Shown piece by piece: positions 1-7,800 of a stretch of DNA of 39,807 nucleotides. The stretch covers positions 1 through 39,807 of the forward strand of contig CALUPA010000018.1 of the NCBI GenBank assembly GCA_944322395.1. Direction: 5' to 3'. The stretch is from an uncultured Phocaeicola sp. GTDB lineage: Bacteria; Bacteroidota; Bacteroidia; Bacteroidales; Bacteroidaceae. Under the pieces are notes generated by a model, which had not been told where the DNA came from, did not search any database, and was given only the letters and a program-made list of their open reading frames with translations. The stretch's first letter is position 1, and every line of letters starts with the position of its first letter. A program made the position numbers and the translations under genes.

Positions 1-18
1 TTTCTTACGGACTTTTTT

Positions 19-49
19 ATTTTATCGGCTGAAAAACAGCCGATAAAAT
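19..49. terminator. Perfect 13-bp hairpin, probable terminator of an upstream gene
   Basis: Positions 19-31 (ATTTTATCGGCTG) and 37-49 are exact inverted repeats around an AAAAA loop. The T run lies before the stem (13-18) and only a short TT follows it, so it is not a textbook terminator on either strand. The stem base is AT-rich on both sides, so it may serve a gene left of the window. It could also be a structural part of a longer RNA that ends at 145. Confidence 0.5.
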
Positions 50-101
50 TGTCGTGGCGGAATATAGAATGGTTACATTATTATGCTATAAACACCTAAT
101 T

Positions 102-145
102 CTGGGGGGCGTGTGGTCGCTAGTTCGAATCTAGTCGCCCCGACC
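102..145 (+). tRNA. tRNA-like 3' end (T-arm, acceptor strand, CCA); gene body not recognisable
   Basis: Seen: a T-arm with stem GCTAG/CTAGT and loop TTCGAAT (119-135), then CGCCCCG, A and CCA (136-146 region), and a terminator hairpin a few bases later. The required 5' acceptor strand CGGGGCG is not in a normal place. GGGGCG stands only about 7 nt before the T-arm (106-111), and CGTGGCG at 53-59 pairs with one mismatch, but no D-arm or anticodon arm can be folded between 60 and 105. It could be a tRNA 3' fragment left by an integrating element, a tRNA that lost its D and anticodon arms, or the last part of a tmRNA whose 5' part lies left of the window. The amino-acid identity cannot be told. 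Confidence 0.45.
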
Positions 146-148
146 AAG

Positions 149-192
149 AATAAAGCATTGATAATCTGATGATTATTGATGCTTTATTTTGT
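149..192 (+). terminator. Terminator of the tRNA-like RNA
   Basis: AATAAAGCATTGATAATC (149-166) pairs with 171-188 around a TGAT loop, with two internal mismatches, and is followed by TTTGTTTTA. It starts 3-4 nt after the CCA of the tRNA-like end, the usual place for a stable-RNA terminator. This supports the view that the RNA end was once, or still is, transcribed. The stretch 193-397 holds only a weak 9-bp hairpin (222-230/240-248) and no gene I can see. Confidence 0.6.
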
Positions 193-397
193 TTTATACA
201 GTTTACTTTAAAATATCCTAAAACATAACATAAAGCAATTGTTATGTTAACAGTAGAATTATGAGTGTAGCAATTTCAGTCATTATTTCCGAACCGTAGG
301 CAAATCTTAACAAATCATACTTAATCAGGACTCTTTTCTATTTCGCAATACGTTATTTACCGCAGACTTACATTTATTCAAAAAGTATATACATAAA

Positions 398-432
398 AAT
401 CCTGCAAGGAATACGGCACTCCTTGCAGGATT
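398..432 (-). terminator. Terminator of the rhamnose operon
   Basis: AATCCTGCAAGGA (398-410) and TCCTTGCAGGATT (420-432) form a perfect 13-bp stem with a 9-nt loop. Read on the minus strand it is followed by TTTATG, and it lies 25 nt beyond the stop codon of the last operon gene. This is a good factor-independent terminator for the leftward operon. Confidence 0.8.
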
Positions 433-456
433 AATAAACAAACCAATATGGTATAA

Positions 457-1611
457 TTACAAAGTCTTTTTGTAAAGTTCAAGGATAATCTCTTCTGTCA
501 CCTCACGTGGGTTACCAGGAGTACAAACATCTGCATATGCTGCTTTTGCAAGACGTGGAAGGTCTTCTGCCTTGATTCCCAGTTCTGAGAGATGTTGAGG
601 TATTCCTACACGCACAGAAAGTTCCTTCACTGCCTTAACAGCAGCGTTTGCTGCATCTTCCTTGCTCATTCCGTCTGAATATACGTTCATTGCCTTCGCT
701 ATGTCTACATACTTGTCAAGAGCTGCCGGAGCATTGAATTCCATAATTGTAGGCAATAGAAGAGCATTTGCCACACCGTGAGGAATGTCAAAGATTGCTC
801 CCAATGGATGAGCCATACCGTGTACTACCCCCAAACCTACGTTAGAGAATGCCATACCAGCTATGTACTGTGCAACTGCCATACCATTACGTGCTTCTGC
901 ATTGTTTGGTTCGTTTACAGCTGTTTCAAGATAACGTGCAATCATTTCAATAGCCTTAATCTCGAACATATCACTCATTTCCCATGCACCTTTAGTTATC
1001 AAACCTTCGATGGCATGAGTCAATGCGTCAAGACCTGTAGCGGCTGTTAGACTCTTTGGAAGAGTGTACATAAGTTCGGCATCTACTATAGCAATGGCAG
1101 GAATATCGTTAGGGTCAACACAAACCATCTTCTTTTGGTTTTCCTCGTCAGTGATAACATAGTTGATAGTCACTTCGGCTGCAGTTCCCGCAGTTGTAGG
1201 AAGAGCTATGATAGGCACTGACTTCTTCTTTGTGTCGGCTACTCCTTCAAGAGATACTACATCGGAGAATTCAGGATTGTTGGTTATGATACCTATAGCC
1301 TTGGCTGTATCCATTGATGAACCGCCGCCTATCGCTATAATGAAATCTGCTCCTGAAGCTGCGTATGCTGCAAGACCTGCCTTGACATTAGAGACTGTCG
1401 GGTTAGGCTTGATTTCGCTGAATACTTCGTATGGGATATTGGCATCGCGCAATACAGACAATACTTTGTCAGCAACACCAAACTTTATCAAATCTTTGTC
1501 TGTAGCTACAAAAGCTTTTTTTAGGCCTAGACGTGAAATTTCTTTTGGCAACACTTCTCTGGCTCCAGGACCGAAGTAAGATACTTCGTTCAATATGAAT
1601 CTATTTATCAT
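457..1611 (-). CDS. fucO: Lactaldehyde reductase (iron-dependent group III alcohol dehydrogenase)
   Basis: This 384-residue protein is an FucO-type reductase (called rhaO in Bacteroides). It reduces L-lactaldehyde, made by the rhamnulose-phosphate aldolase, to L-1,2-propanediol with NADH in the cytoplasm. Seen: the nucleotide-binding GGGSSMD motif at about 95-101, and metal ligands that line up with E. coli FucO (Asp195, His199, His264, His278, the last in DIPHGVANA). The start MINRFILNE closely resembles the E. coli N-terminus. I chose the ATG at 1611; an in-frame TTG nine bases upstream is less likely. It is the last gene of the operon, 11 bases after the aldolase stop codon, and a terminator follows. 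The operon context makes the call firm. Confidence 0.93.
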   Translation of the reverse strand: MINRFILNEVSYFGPGAREVLPKEISRLGLKKAFVATDKDLIKFGVADKVLSVLRDANIPYEVFSEIKPNPTVSNVKAGLAAYAASGADFIIAIGGGSSMDTAKAIGIITNNPEFSDVVSLEGVADTKKKSVPIIALPTTAGTAAEVTINYVITDEENQKKMVCVDPNDIPAIAIVDAELMYTLPKSLTAATGLDALTHAIEGLITKGAWEMSDMFEIKAIEMIARYLETAVNEPNNAEARNGMAVAQYIAGMAFSNVGLGVVHGMAHPLGAIFDIPHGVANALLLPTIMEFNAPAALDKYVDIAKAMNVYSDGMSKEDAANAAVKAVKELSVRVGIPQHLSELGIKAEDLPRLAKAAYADVCTPGNPREVTEEIILELYKKTL

Positions 1612-1622
1612 AATAATCAATT

Positions 1623-2414
1623 TTACAGGTTAAACACTCTTTTAAGCTCATCCATCTGTTCGTCTGTCATTCCTTTAGGTACAAATCCCATTGAACATGC
1701 AGACTCATAGATTTTGGCTGATTTTGATAATGTATCTATCATGTCGAATGCCTCAATCAAATCTTCACCAATAGCAATTGCTCCGTGTTTTTCCCACATA
1801 ACTACATCATATTCGTCAAGCTGTTTGATAGTTTCCTCAGCAAGAACCACAGAACCAGGCAACTGATATCTTGCTATTCCAAGACCCTTAGGACAGAAAG
1901 CACGTGTCTCAGGTATCATACTCCAAAGAATCTTACTCAATACGTCTTTCTCAAGGAAAGCAGGATTATGAGTCATTGCTACGAGCTCTATAGGGTGTGT
2001 ATGAATAACGACCTTATTATTTCTACCTTTTCCAAGAAGATAATCATGCATCATCAGATGTGAAGGTAATTCTGAAGTAGGACGTATATATTCTTCTGCG
2101 ATGATATCATAATATGTACCGTCTGCAGAGATACGTATTATTGACATATTCTTCATCGGATTAGAATGTACATAGCGCATTCTTTTACCAGTACCTGTCA
2201 CAATGAAATAATTATTGCACAAGTTCTTTACTGGTTGTGGAAGCACAATTGCTTCACCAAGTGGTTTGAGAGAGGTAATTGTCTCATCTACTACATCTGT
2301 AATATTATAAGATATATTACCACCATTACGTTCTGCCCATCCGCGTTCCCAAAGGTAACCGGCTACTTCGGCTATCTGAGAAATAATTTCTGAAATTGAA
2401 TTGTTGTAAACCAT
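1623..2414 (-). CDS. rhaD: L-rhamnulose-1-phosphate aldolase
   Basis: This class II zinc aldolase of 263 residues splits L-rhamnulose 1-phosphate into dihydroxyacetone phosphate and L-lactaldehyde in the cytoplasm. Visible are the zinc-binding histidines in HTHP (138 and 140) and His210 in the WEKHGA motif. Glu115 in PTSELPSH sits where the catalytic glutamate of E. coli RhaD is. The length is close to the E. coli enzyme (274). It is the fourth gene of the operon, 58 bases after the permease. Bacteroides literature calls the equivalent gene rhaA, which must not be confused with the enterobacterial rhaA isomerase. Confidence 0.93.
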   Translation of the reverse strand: MVYNNSISEIISQIAEVAGYLWERGWAERNGGNISYNITDVVDETITSLKPLGEAIVLPQPVKNLCNNYFIVTGTGKRMRYVHSNPMKNMSIIRISADGTYYDIIAEEYIRPTSELPSHLMMHDYLLGKGRNNKVVIHTHPIELVAMTHNPAFLEKDVLSKILWSMIPETRAFCPKGLGIARYQLPGSVVLAEETIKQLDEYDVVMWEKHGAIAIGEDLIEAFDMIDTLSKSAKIYESACSMGFVPKGMTDEQMDELKRVFNL

Positions 2415-2472
2415 ATTTGAGTTTTTTTAAGTTTGTTAGTTTTTTTAGTTTAAACATCATTTTAATAATCTT

Positions 2473-3498
2473 CTACACCAATGAAGGGAAAAAGATTGAG
2501 AATATCAATATTAATAGACCAATACCTAAAGCAACAAGAGTCTTACGGTCTGCCCCAGCCCATTCGCGCAGGATAATTCCCCATAAATTTGAAAAGACAA
2601 CATTAAGTGACATAAGTATGCTCCAGGCAAATGCCATGAGAACAGTATTGTCTGTGAAGAAACTTTTACCCATTTCCAGACCGAAGAACTGAGAGTACCA
2701 TAATACTCCTGCAAGCATGCAGAACAGTACATTGTTTATAAACAAAGACGGGGAAACCTTGAAATAGTCTTTCATCGTTCCATTCTTTATATTCTGCCAG
2801 AAACAATAAGCTGCATTCGTCAGGAAACCACCAAAAGTAACCAACAGAATAACAGGCAATCCGGCATAAAGCGGATTAACATTGGCAGACAGAGCAGCCT
2901 CTTTTATAGGACTTCCGGCATCAAGTCCAAGTGCAAAACATGCACTCATAACTCCGGCTAAAAGGGCGACAAGTAATCCTTTTGTAAGGGCAAAGTCTTT
3001 AACAGCCGCTTTCTTCTCTTCTTCACTCATAGACTGTGAACGAAGAGAGCCGCTATATCCTATTACCGCGATGCCTGCAAGAGTGATACATACACCAAGG
3101 AGAAGTACCAGTCCTTCGCCGTGAAACAAATCAGTTCCTGCCATAAGTGCAGGGAACAATGTACCGAAAGCCGCACATGTACCTAGCGAAATAGACTGCC
3201 CCAAAGCTACTCCAAGATAGCGCATACTGAGTCCGAAAGTAAGACCTCCAACTCCCCATAGCACACCATATATTATCGCCTTTAATGCACCGCCGGAGGA
3301 CAGTAGCGAAAACAGGGAACCACCCTCGGGCACTGCCAAGAGTGCTCCGAGAAGTGGAAATACCAGCCAGGCAAATATACCTTGTACCAACCAGAAGTTT
3401 TCCCATTCCCAAGACTTGATTTTCTTGATTGGAACGTATGAACTGGACTGGCCGAAACTGCCTATGGCTATTATTAATAAACCTAATAAAACATCCAT
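2473..3498 (-). CDS. rhaT: L-rhamnose/proton symporter
   Basis: A 341-residue inner-membrane protein made of about ten hydrophobic segments with no signal peptide, of the RhaT family (drug/metabolite transporter superfamily). The first helix contains GLLIIAIGSFGQSSSYVP, and the next segment has the typical WEWENFWLVQG sequence of RhaT. It takes up L-rhamnose with a proton, delivering substrate to the isomerase encoded just upstream. I chose the ATG at 3498, five bases past the isomerase stop; an in-frame TTG at 3507 would overlap that stop. Bacteroides papers name it rhaP. Confidence 0.92.
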   Translation of the reverse strand: MDVLLGLLIIAIGSFGQSSSYVPIKKIKSWEWENFWLVQGIFAWLVFPLLGALLAVPEGGSLFSLLSSGGALKAIIYGVLWGVGGLTFGLSMRYLGVALGQSISLGTCAAFGTLFPALMAGTDLFHGEGLVLLLGVCITLAGIAVIGYSGSLRSQSMSEEEKKAAVKDFALTKGLLVALLAGVMSACFALGLDAGSPIKEAALSANVNPLYAGLPVILLVTFGGFLTNAAYCFWQNIKNGTMKDYFKVSPSLFINNVLFCMLAGVLWYSQFFGLEMGKSFFTDNTVLMAFAWSILMSLNVVFSNLWGIILREWAGADRKTLVALGIGLLILIFSIFFPSLV

Positions 3499-3503
3499 CG
3501 TTA

Positions 3504-4757
3504 TCAACGTTTTGATGTAACTTCAGCCTCGTACTTTTCTACCTCGGCAATAAATTCATTACCTACAGGTACTCCGTTCTTCAGGCAGAACATATCGTAA
3601 ACAGCATTCCAAGGCAATGCTTTTGCTTCTTCAAGAAGAGCCAGACGCTGGAATCCCATATCGTTTGCTTCATATTCACGCAGCTTGGCAAGTGGTTCAA
3701 GCAATGCACGTGTCATACTCTTCTGTGCTGCACGGCTACCAACAACGTAAGCACCGATACGGTTGATTGAAGCATCGAAATAGTCGAGACCGTAATGTAC
3801 TCTGTCAAGAGCATCACAGCGTACTATTTCGCTGAACAGGTCAAGCGTAGGATCGTCCATTATAGTTACATGGTCTGAGTCCCAACGAACAGGACGGCTT
3901 ACGTGAAGCATCAGTTCCGGAACATAAAGCAGGAGTGAAGACACTTTGTCCGCTACACTTTCGGTAGGGTGGAAGTGACCTGTATCAAGGGTTACCATCT
4001 TGTTGTTCTGTGCACCGTAAGCTACATAGAATTCATTTGAACCTACAGTGTAACTTTCAAGTCCGATACCGAATACCTTTGATTCGATACAGTCCTTCAT
4101 ATTCTTATATTCAGTTGCGAAAATCTCGTCAAGCGAGTTCTTGAGGTTTTCACGATACTTCATACGGTTTACAGTAATATCCTTACTACCATCGTGTACC
4201 CATACGTTCATGATACATGGATCGCCCTGAGCCTTACCCATATCTTCTGCAATGGCACGGCAACGCTTGCTGTGTTCAATCCAGAAATCACGAATACCCT
4301 TGTCTGGATTTGAAAGTGAAAGGTTTCCGCTCTTCGGATGACCGAAACATGTAGTATTGAAGTCAAGCTTCATATCGTTTTCCTTACCCCATTCTATCCA
4401 GCTCTGGAAATGAGTTGTGTCAACTTCATCACGGTCTACTACCTTACCCTGGAAATCACCATATATTTCGTGAAGATTCAGACGGTGTGTTCCAGGAATC
4501 ATTGATTTGGCCTTTATGATGTCGGCACGAAGTTCGTCAATGTTTCTTGCCTTGCCAGGATAATTACCTGTAGCCTGAATACCACCGCTAAGCTGTCCTG
4601 CCTGCACTTCAAAACCGGCTACATCATCAGCCTGCCAGCAATGAAGCGAGAGGTGAAAATTCTGCATCTGTTCCAACACTTTGTCTGTATCTACACCTAG
4701 TGCTGCATAACGTTCTTTTGCGATCTCGTACGATTTTACTATTAATTCTTCTTTCAT
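3504..4757 (-). CDS. rhaA: L-rhamnose isomerase
   Basis: At 417 residues this matches the length of E. coli RhaA (419). It interconverts L-rhamnose and L-rhamnulose in the cytoplasm with a divalent metal, usually manganese. Recognisable family stretches are FHLSLHCWQADDVAGFE near residue 30-46, the metal-site region around TLDTGHFHPTESVADK (about 255-270), and SRPVRWDSDHV near residue 292. It follows the kinase by 36 bases and is followed closely by the permease, so it is clearly operonic. Bacteroides literature uses rhaI for this gene. Nothing looks broken. Confidence 0.95.
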   Translation of the reverse strand: MKEELIVKSYEIAKERYAALGVDTDKVLEQMQNFHLSLHCWQADDVAGFEVQAGQLSGGIQATGNYPGKARNIDELRADIIKAKSMIPGTHRLNLHEIYGDFQGKVVDRDEVDTTHFQSWIEWGKENDMKLDFNTTCFGHPKSGNLSLSNPDKGIRDFWIEHSKRCRAIAEDMGKAQGDPCIMNVWVHDGSKDITVNRMKYRENLKNSLDEIFATEYKNMKDCIESKVFGIGLESYTVGSNEFYVAYGAQNNKMVTLDTGHFHPTESVADKVSSLLLYVPELMLHVSRPVRWDSDHVTIMDDPTLDLFSEIVRCDALDRVHYGLDYFDASINRIGAYVVGSRAAQKSMTRALLEPLAKLREYEANDMGFQRLALLEEAKALPWNAVYDMFCLKNGVPVGNEFIAEVEKYEAEVTSKR

Positions 4758-4793
4758 GTTTTTTTAGTTTATAAGTTTATGATTCTTGTTTTA

Positions 4794-6272
4794 TTACTTT
4801 TTTATGATTTCCAGATACTTCTGATATGCTTCATTCCAGCTTTCTGAATCCATAGGATTATATGTGGAAAGCTCTACGTTTGCAGAAATTACATTTCTCA
4901 TTTCCTGAAGCGAATTTACTATTCCGGCGGCCTTGGCCTGTAGCATTATATTTCCTACCGATGAAGCCTCAGCCGGACCTGCTATTACAGGAAGTCCTAT
5001 CGCATTTGAAGTAAACTGATTAAGAAGTGCATTTCTTGAACCTCCTCCTATGACATGTAGTTTCTCAATAGGATTCTCAGCCAATGTTTTGAACACATCA
5101 AGTGTTTCGCGATATTTCATTGCAAGACTCTCGAAAATCATTCTTATATAAGCGGCATGAGTCTGAGGTGTAGTCTGTCCTGTTCTTTTACAATATTCAT
5201 TGATAGCCTCTGGCATATCTGCCGGATTGACAAACAGAGCATCATCCGGATTGATAAAGCATTTGAAAGCCTCTGCTTCGGAAGCCATCTTTACCATATC
5301 AGGATAAGAATATTCTATACCGTCCTTCTTCCAGCGTTTCAGGCACTGTTCCACAATCCACATACCGGTAATATTTTTCAGGAGTCTGATTGTACCGTCC
5401 ACACCTCCTTCATTTGTTATATTGTATTCAGCAGTTTTCTCATTTACCACCGGATGTTCTGTTTCAATACCCATCAGCGACCATGTACCAGAACTAAGAT
5501 ATGCAAAATTCTTATCCAAGGCAGGGATTGCAGCTACTGCTGAAGCCGTATCATGTTCAGCCACTGCAACAACAGGTACAGACTGTATCTGGAGTTCTTC
5601 AGCAAGTTCTGCTGTAACATTACCTATTACAGTACCAGGCTTTACAATAGAAGCCCACTTTTCTCTGTCCACTCCGACACTCTTTAGCAATTCATCATCC
5701 CAGTCTCTTGTATCAGGATTAAGCAGGCCCGAAGTAGATGCTATGGTATATTCCGTAACTTTCTTTCCTGTAAGCATATAGTTCAATGCATCCGGGATAA
5801 ATAGTATTTTATCGGCTTCAAGTAAAGATTTGCATTTACGGCCGTTCATCACATAAAGCTGAAAGATTGTATTGAAATCCATGTGCTGTATGCCGCTGCG
5901 CATATACACATCTTTTGAAGTCATCACCTTATCAAAATATTCTTCTTTCTTTCCTATTGTCTGTGGGTCTCTATAGGCATAAGGTATACCGCATAATTCA
6001 CCGTCAGAATTTACACTTACTATGTCCACTCCCCAAGTATCTATACCTGCCGACGTTACTGTTACTCCCTTACGGGCAACTTCCGCGAAACCTTTCTTCA
6101 AATTTTCGTATAATGAATATATGTTCCAATAGAAATGTCCGTTCCACTGCAACATCTGATTAGGAAAACGTGTTATTTCTTCCAAGGTCAACTTCTCTTT
6201 TTCCAGTTTTCCAAGTATAGTTCTGCCGCTTGTGGCACCTAAATCGAATGCTATAAAATAGTTTACTTTCAT
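4794..6272 (-). CDS. rhaB: L-rhamnulokinase, FGGY family
   Basis: This 492-residue sugar kinase phosphorylates L-rhamnulose to L-rhamnulose 1-phosphate with ATP. The N-terminal FDLGATSGR (about 9-17) is the ATPase-fold phosphate-binding loop of the FGGY family. AEHDTASAVAAIP (about 238-250) carries the substrate and base Asp region, and HVIGGGSRNALLNQ (about 401-415) is the second nucleotide-binding motif. It is the first gene of the operon, 127 bases from the divergent regulator. Bacteroides literature names it rhaK. The operon leader is short, and a candidate -7 box is listed separately. Confidence 0.95.
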   Translation of the reverse strand: MKVNYFIAFDLGATSGRTILGKLEKEKLTLEEITRFPNQMLQWNGHFYWNIYSLYENLKKGFAEVARKGVTVTSAGIDTWGVDIVSVNSDGELCGIPYAYRDPQTIGKKEEYFDKVMTSKDVYMRSGIQHMDFNTIFQLYVMNGRKCKSLLEADKILFIPDALNYMLTGKKVTEYTIASTSGLLNPDTRDWDDELLKSVGVDREKWASIVKPGTVIGNVTAELAEELQIQSVPVVAVAEHDTASAVAAIPALDKNFAYLSSGTWSLMGIETEHPVVNEKTAEYNITNEGGVDGTIRLLKNITGMWIVEQCLKRWKKDGIEYSYPDMVKMASEAEAFKCFINPDDALFVNPADMPEAINEYCKRTGQTTPQTHAAYIRMIFESLAMKYRETLDVFKTLAENPIEKLHVIGGGSRNALLNQFTSNAIGLPVIAGPAEASSVGNIMLQAKAAGIVNSLQEMRNVISANVELSTYNPMDSESWNEAYQKYLEIIKK

Positions 6273-6301
6273 AAAAACAAATGGTTAACTTGATTATGTA
6301 G

Positions 6302-6309
6302 CAAAAGTA
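6302..6309 (-). promoter_or_regulatory. Candidate -7 promoter box for the rhamnose operon
   Basis: On the minus strand the sequence reads TACTTTTG, which fits the Bacteroides -7 consensus TAnnTTTG. It is about 30 bases before the kinase ATG. No TTTG with the usual ~20-bp spacing to a -33 box is seen, as expected for a promoter that depends on an activator. The inverted pair AATCAAA (6321-6327) and TTTGAT (6361-6366) lies between the two divergent genes and could be bound by the regulator, but that is a guess. Confidence 0.45.
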
Positions 6310-6375
6310 GCTATATAACAAATCAAACTATATGTAAAATATGATATTTAAAATGGAAGATTTGATGGAAATACA

Positions 6376-6383
6376 TATCTTTG
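6376..6383 (+). promoter_or_regulatory. Candidate -7 promoter box for the AraC-type regulator
   Basis: TATCTTTG matches TAnnTTTG and ends 16 bases before the regulator ATG, which would give a very short leader. No matching -33 TTTG is found at normal spacing. Such boxes are common by chance in AT-rich DNA, so confidence is limited. Confidence 0.35.
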
Positions 6384-6399
6384 TAAAAATGCCAATATC

Positions 6400-7305
6400 A
6401 TGAGAAACAATATAACAGAAAACTATAAATACCTTATTAGCAGCCAGAGAGACGAAGATTGGGGAATAACTGTCAATACTGTAGGCCATGAGAAAATAGA
6501 TAAAAACTATGACACGTATCCGCCCCGTACAGGACATCCCAAACAGTTCTTCTTCACACCTTCAAGTGGAAGAAAACTGGACAGTTATCAGCTACTCTAC
6601 ATCACGCGAGGTAAAGGAACTTTCTTTACATCTCCAGATAAAAGCATTGAAATAAAAGCCGGTGACATGATTATAATAAGACCTAATATATGGCACAGCT
6701 ATATGCCGGATCCTAACACCGGATGGACAGAGATGTGGATTGGTTTTAAAGGTGAGAATATGGATAGTCGTTTCAGAAACAATTTCTTCAATAAGGAACA
6801 GATTATTTATAGAATAGGTGTGCAGGATAATATTGTGAATTTGTATGACCAGGCAATAAGGGTGGCAAAAGAAGAAAAAGCAGCATGCCAACAGTTCCTT
6901 GCGGGAATAGCAAACCTTATTCTGGGAATGACAATGTATTACGATTACAACAGATGTTTTGACACAACCACAGAAGCACAGATAGACAAGGCAAAAATCA
7001 TAATCAGGGAAAATCTGCTAAAAGGTATAACTCCTGAAGATGTAGCTTCGAAAATAAACATGAGTTACTCGTGGTTTAGGAAACTGTTCAAAGACTATAC
7101 AGGCGTTTCTCCTGCACATTATATACAAGAACTCAAAATACAGGAGGCCAAGCAATTATTGGCAAGCAGCACTATTAAAATAAAAGAAATATCATTTTAT
7201 CTTGGATTCGATGATATTACTTATTTCTTAAAAGTTTTCAAAAAATATACAGGATACACTCCACTTGAATATAAAAAGACATTCTATACCCGTTGGCAAA
7301 ATTAA
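6400..7305 (+). CDS. rhaR: AraC-family transcriptional regulator of rhamnose use
   Basis: A 301-residue cytoplasmic regulator with an N-terminal cupin sugar-binding domain (about 40-180; note KAGDMIIIRPNIWHSY) and two AraC-type helix-turn-helix motifs at about 200-295, ending in the classic FLKVFKKYTGYTPLEYKK. It is divergent from the kinase gene, the arrangement in Bacteroides where RhaR activates the rhamnose operon. Its ligand is inferred to be L-rhamnose. The upstream in-frame ATG at 6391 runs into a stop at once, so 6400 is the start. It shares the AraC fold with E. coli RhaR/RhaS, but I would not claim orthology. Confidence 0.85.
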   Translation: MRNNITENYKYLISSQRDEDWGITVNTVGHEKIDKNYDTYPPRTGHPKQFFFTPSSGRKLDSYQLLYITRGKGTFFTSPDKSIEIKAGDMIIIRPNIWHSYMPDPNTGWTEMWIGFKGENMDSRFRNNFFNKEQIIYRIGVQDNIVNLYDQAIRVAKEEKAACQQFLAGIANLILGMTMYYDYNRCFDTTTEAQIDKAKIIIRENLLKGITPEDVASKINMSYSWFRKLFKDYTGVSPAHYIQELKIQEAKQLLASSTIKIKEISFYLGFDDITYFLKVFKKYTGYTPLEYKKTFYTRWQN

Positions 7306-7378
7306 AATGAGAGTATATCAAATTCTTTTTTGAAAAGATGAACTTATAATTTGAAATTTGAGTATCATTAAAGACTAA

Positions 7379-7425
7379 AAAAGGGTAGTATCATTACTCA
7401 ATACAGAGCTTGATACGACCCTTTT
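7379..7425. terminator. Bidirectional terminator between convergent units
   Basis: AAAAGGGTAGTATCA (7379-7393) pairs with 7411-7425 with one mismatch. The plus-strand tail is AATATT; on the minus strand the stem runs into TTTTTTAG, a better T-tract. It sits between the end of the regulator and the end of the leftward enzyme operon (now its decayed sulfatase), so it likely ends both transcripts. Confidence 0.75.
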
Positions 7426-7461
7426 AATATTATAGTTACAACCTGCAACTTAGGGGAGTAG

Positions 7462-7787
7462 TCATTTTAGTTTTGATTCCCCCTCATTTATAAGGAAAAG
7501 ACGAGGCATGCATCCAACTACTTCAAGTTCCCGTTGATACCTTCCTATAAGAATTGAAGTTCTATACGTACTAATCCATAAAAATGTAACAAACGCATTG
7601 TTAAATAATAAACCATTATTAGCCACACAATCAAATATAAATATTCTAATCCATGATGTACCGTATACAGAAGAATTAGGATACGACTGATCATCAGATA
7701 TTACAAATAAAATATTAGAAGACTTTTTATTACATACAATCCTATAGGTAAAAAGCTACATAAAACAAAATGCATATTTAAATTCAT
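7462..7787 (-). pseudogene. Decayed sulfatase, N-terminal remnant
   Basis: The gap after the GH115 gene reads on the minus strand as the start of a sulfatase. An ATG at 7787 opens a hydrophobic leader (MNLNMHFVLCSFLPIGLYV). After a frame change a second frame, open from 7755 to the stop at 7462, encodes NILFVISDDQSYPNSSVYG and later GLLFNNAFVT, STYRTSILIGR and QRELEVVG. These line up without gaps with sulfatase starts of the type PNILF.ISDDQS...YG...GLLFNNAF...C.PSR.SILTGR. The catalytic C/S-x-P-x-R motif has become ISTYR, so the modified residue, the proline and the next serine are gone. Only about 100 of an expected ~480 or more codons remain. It was probably the last gene of this operon. 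Confidence 0.8.
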
Positions 7788-7800
7788 ATTAGTTAAAAAA

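Noticed and set aside
190-397. Short minus-strand open stretch of about 30 codons in the left intergenic region
   Set aside because: No start, no motif and no context; treated as non-coding.
5157-5781. Plus-strand open frames opposite the rhamnulokinase gene
   Set aside because: They lie fully inside rhaB on the other strand and have no recognisable domain or start context.
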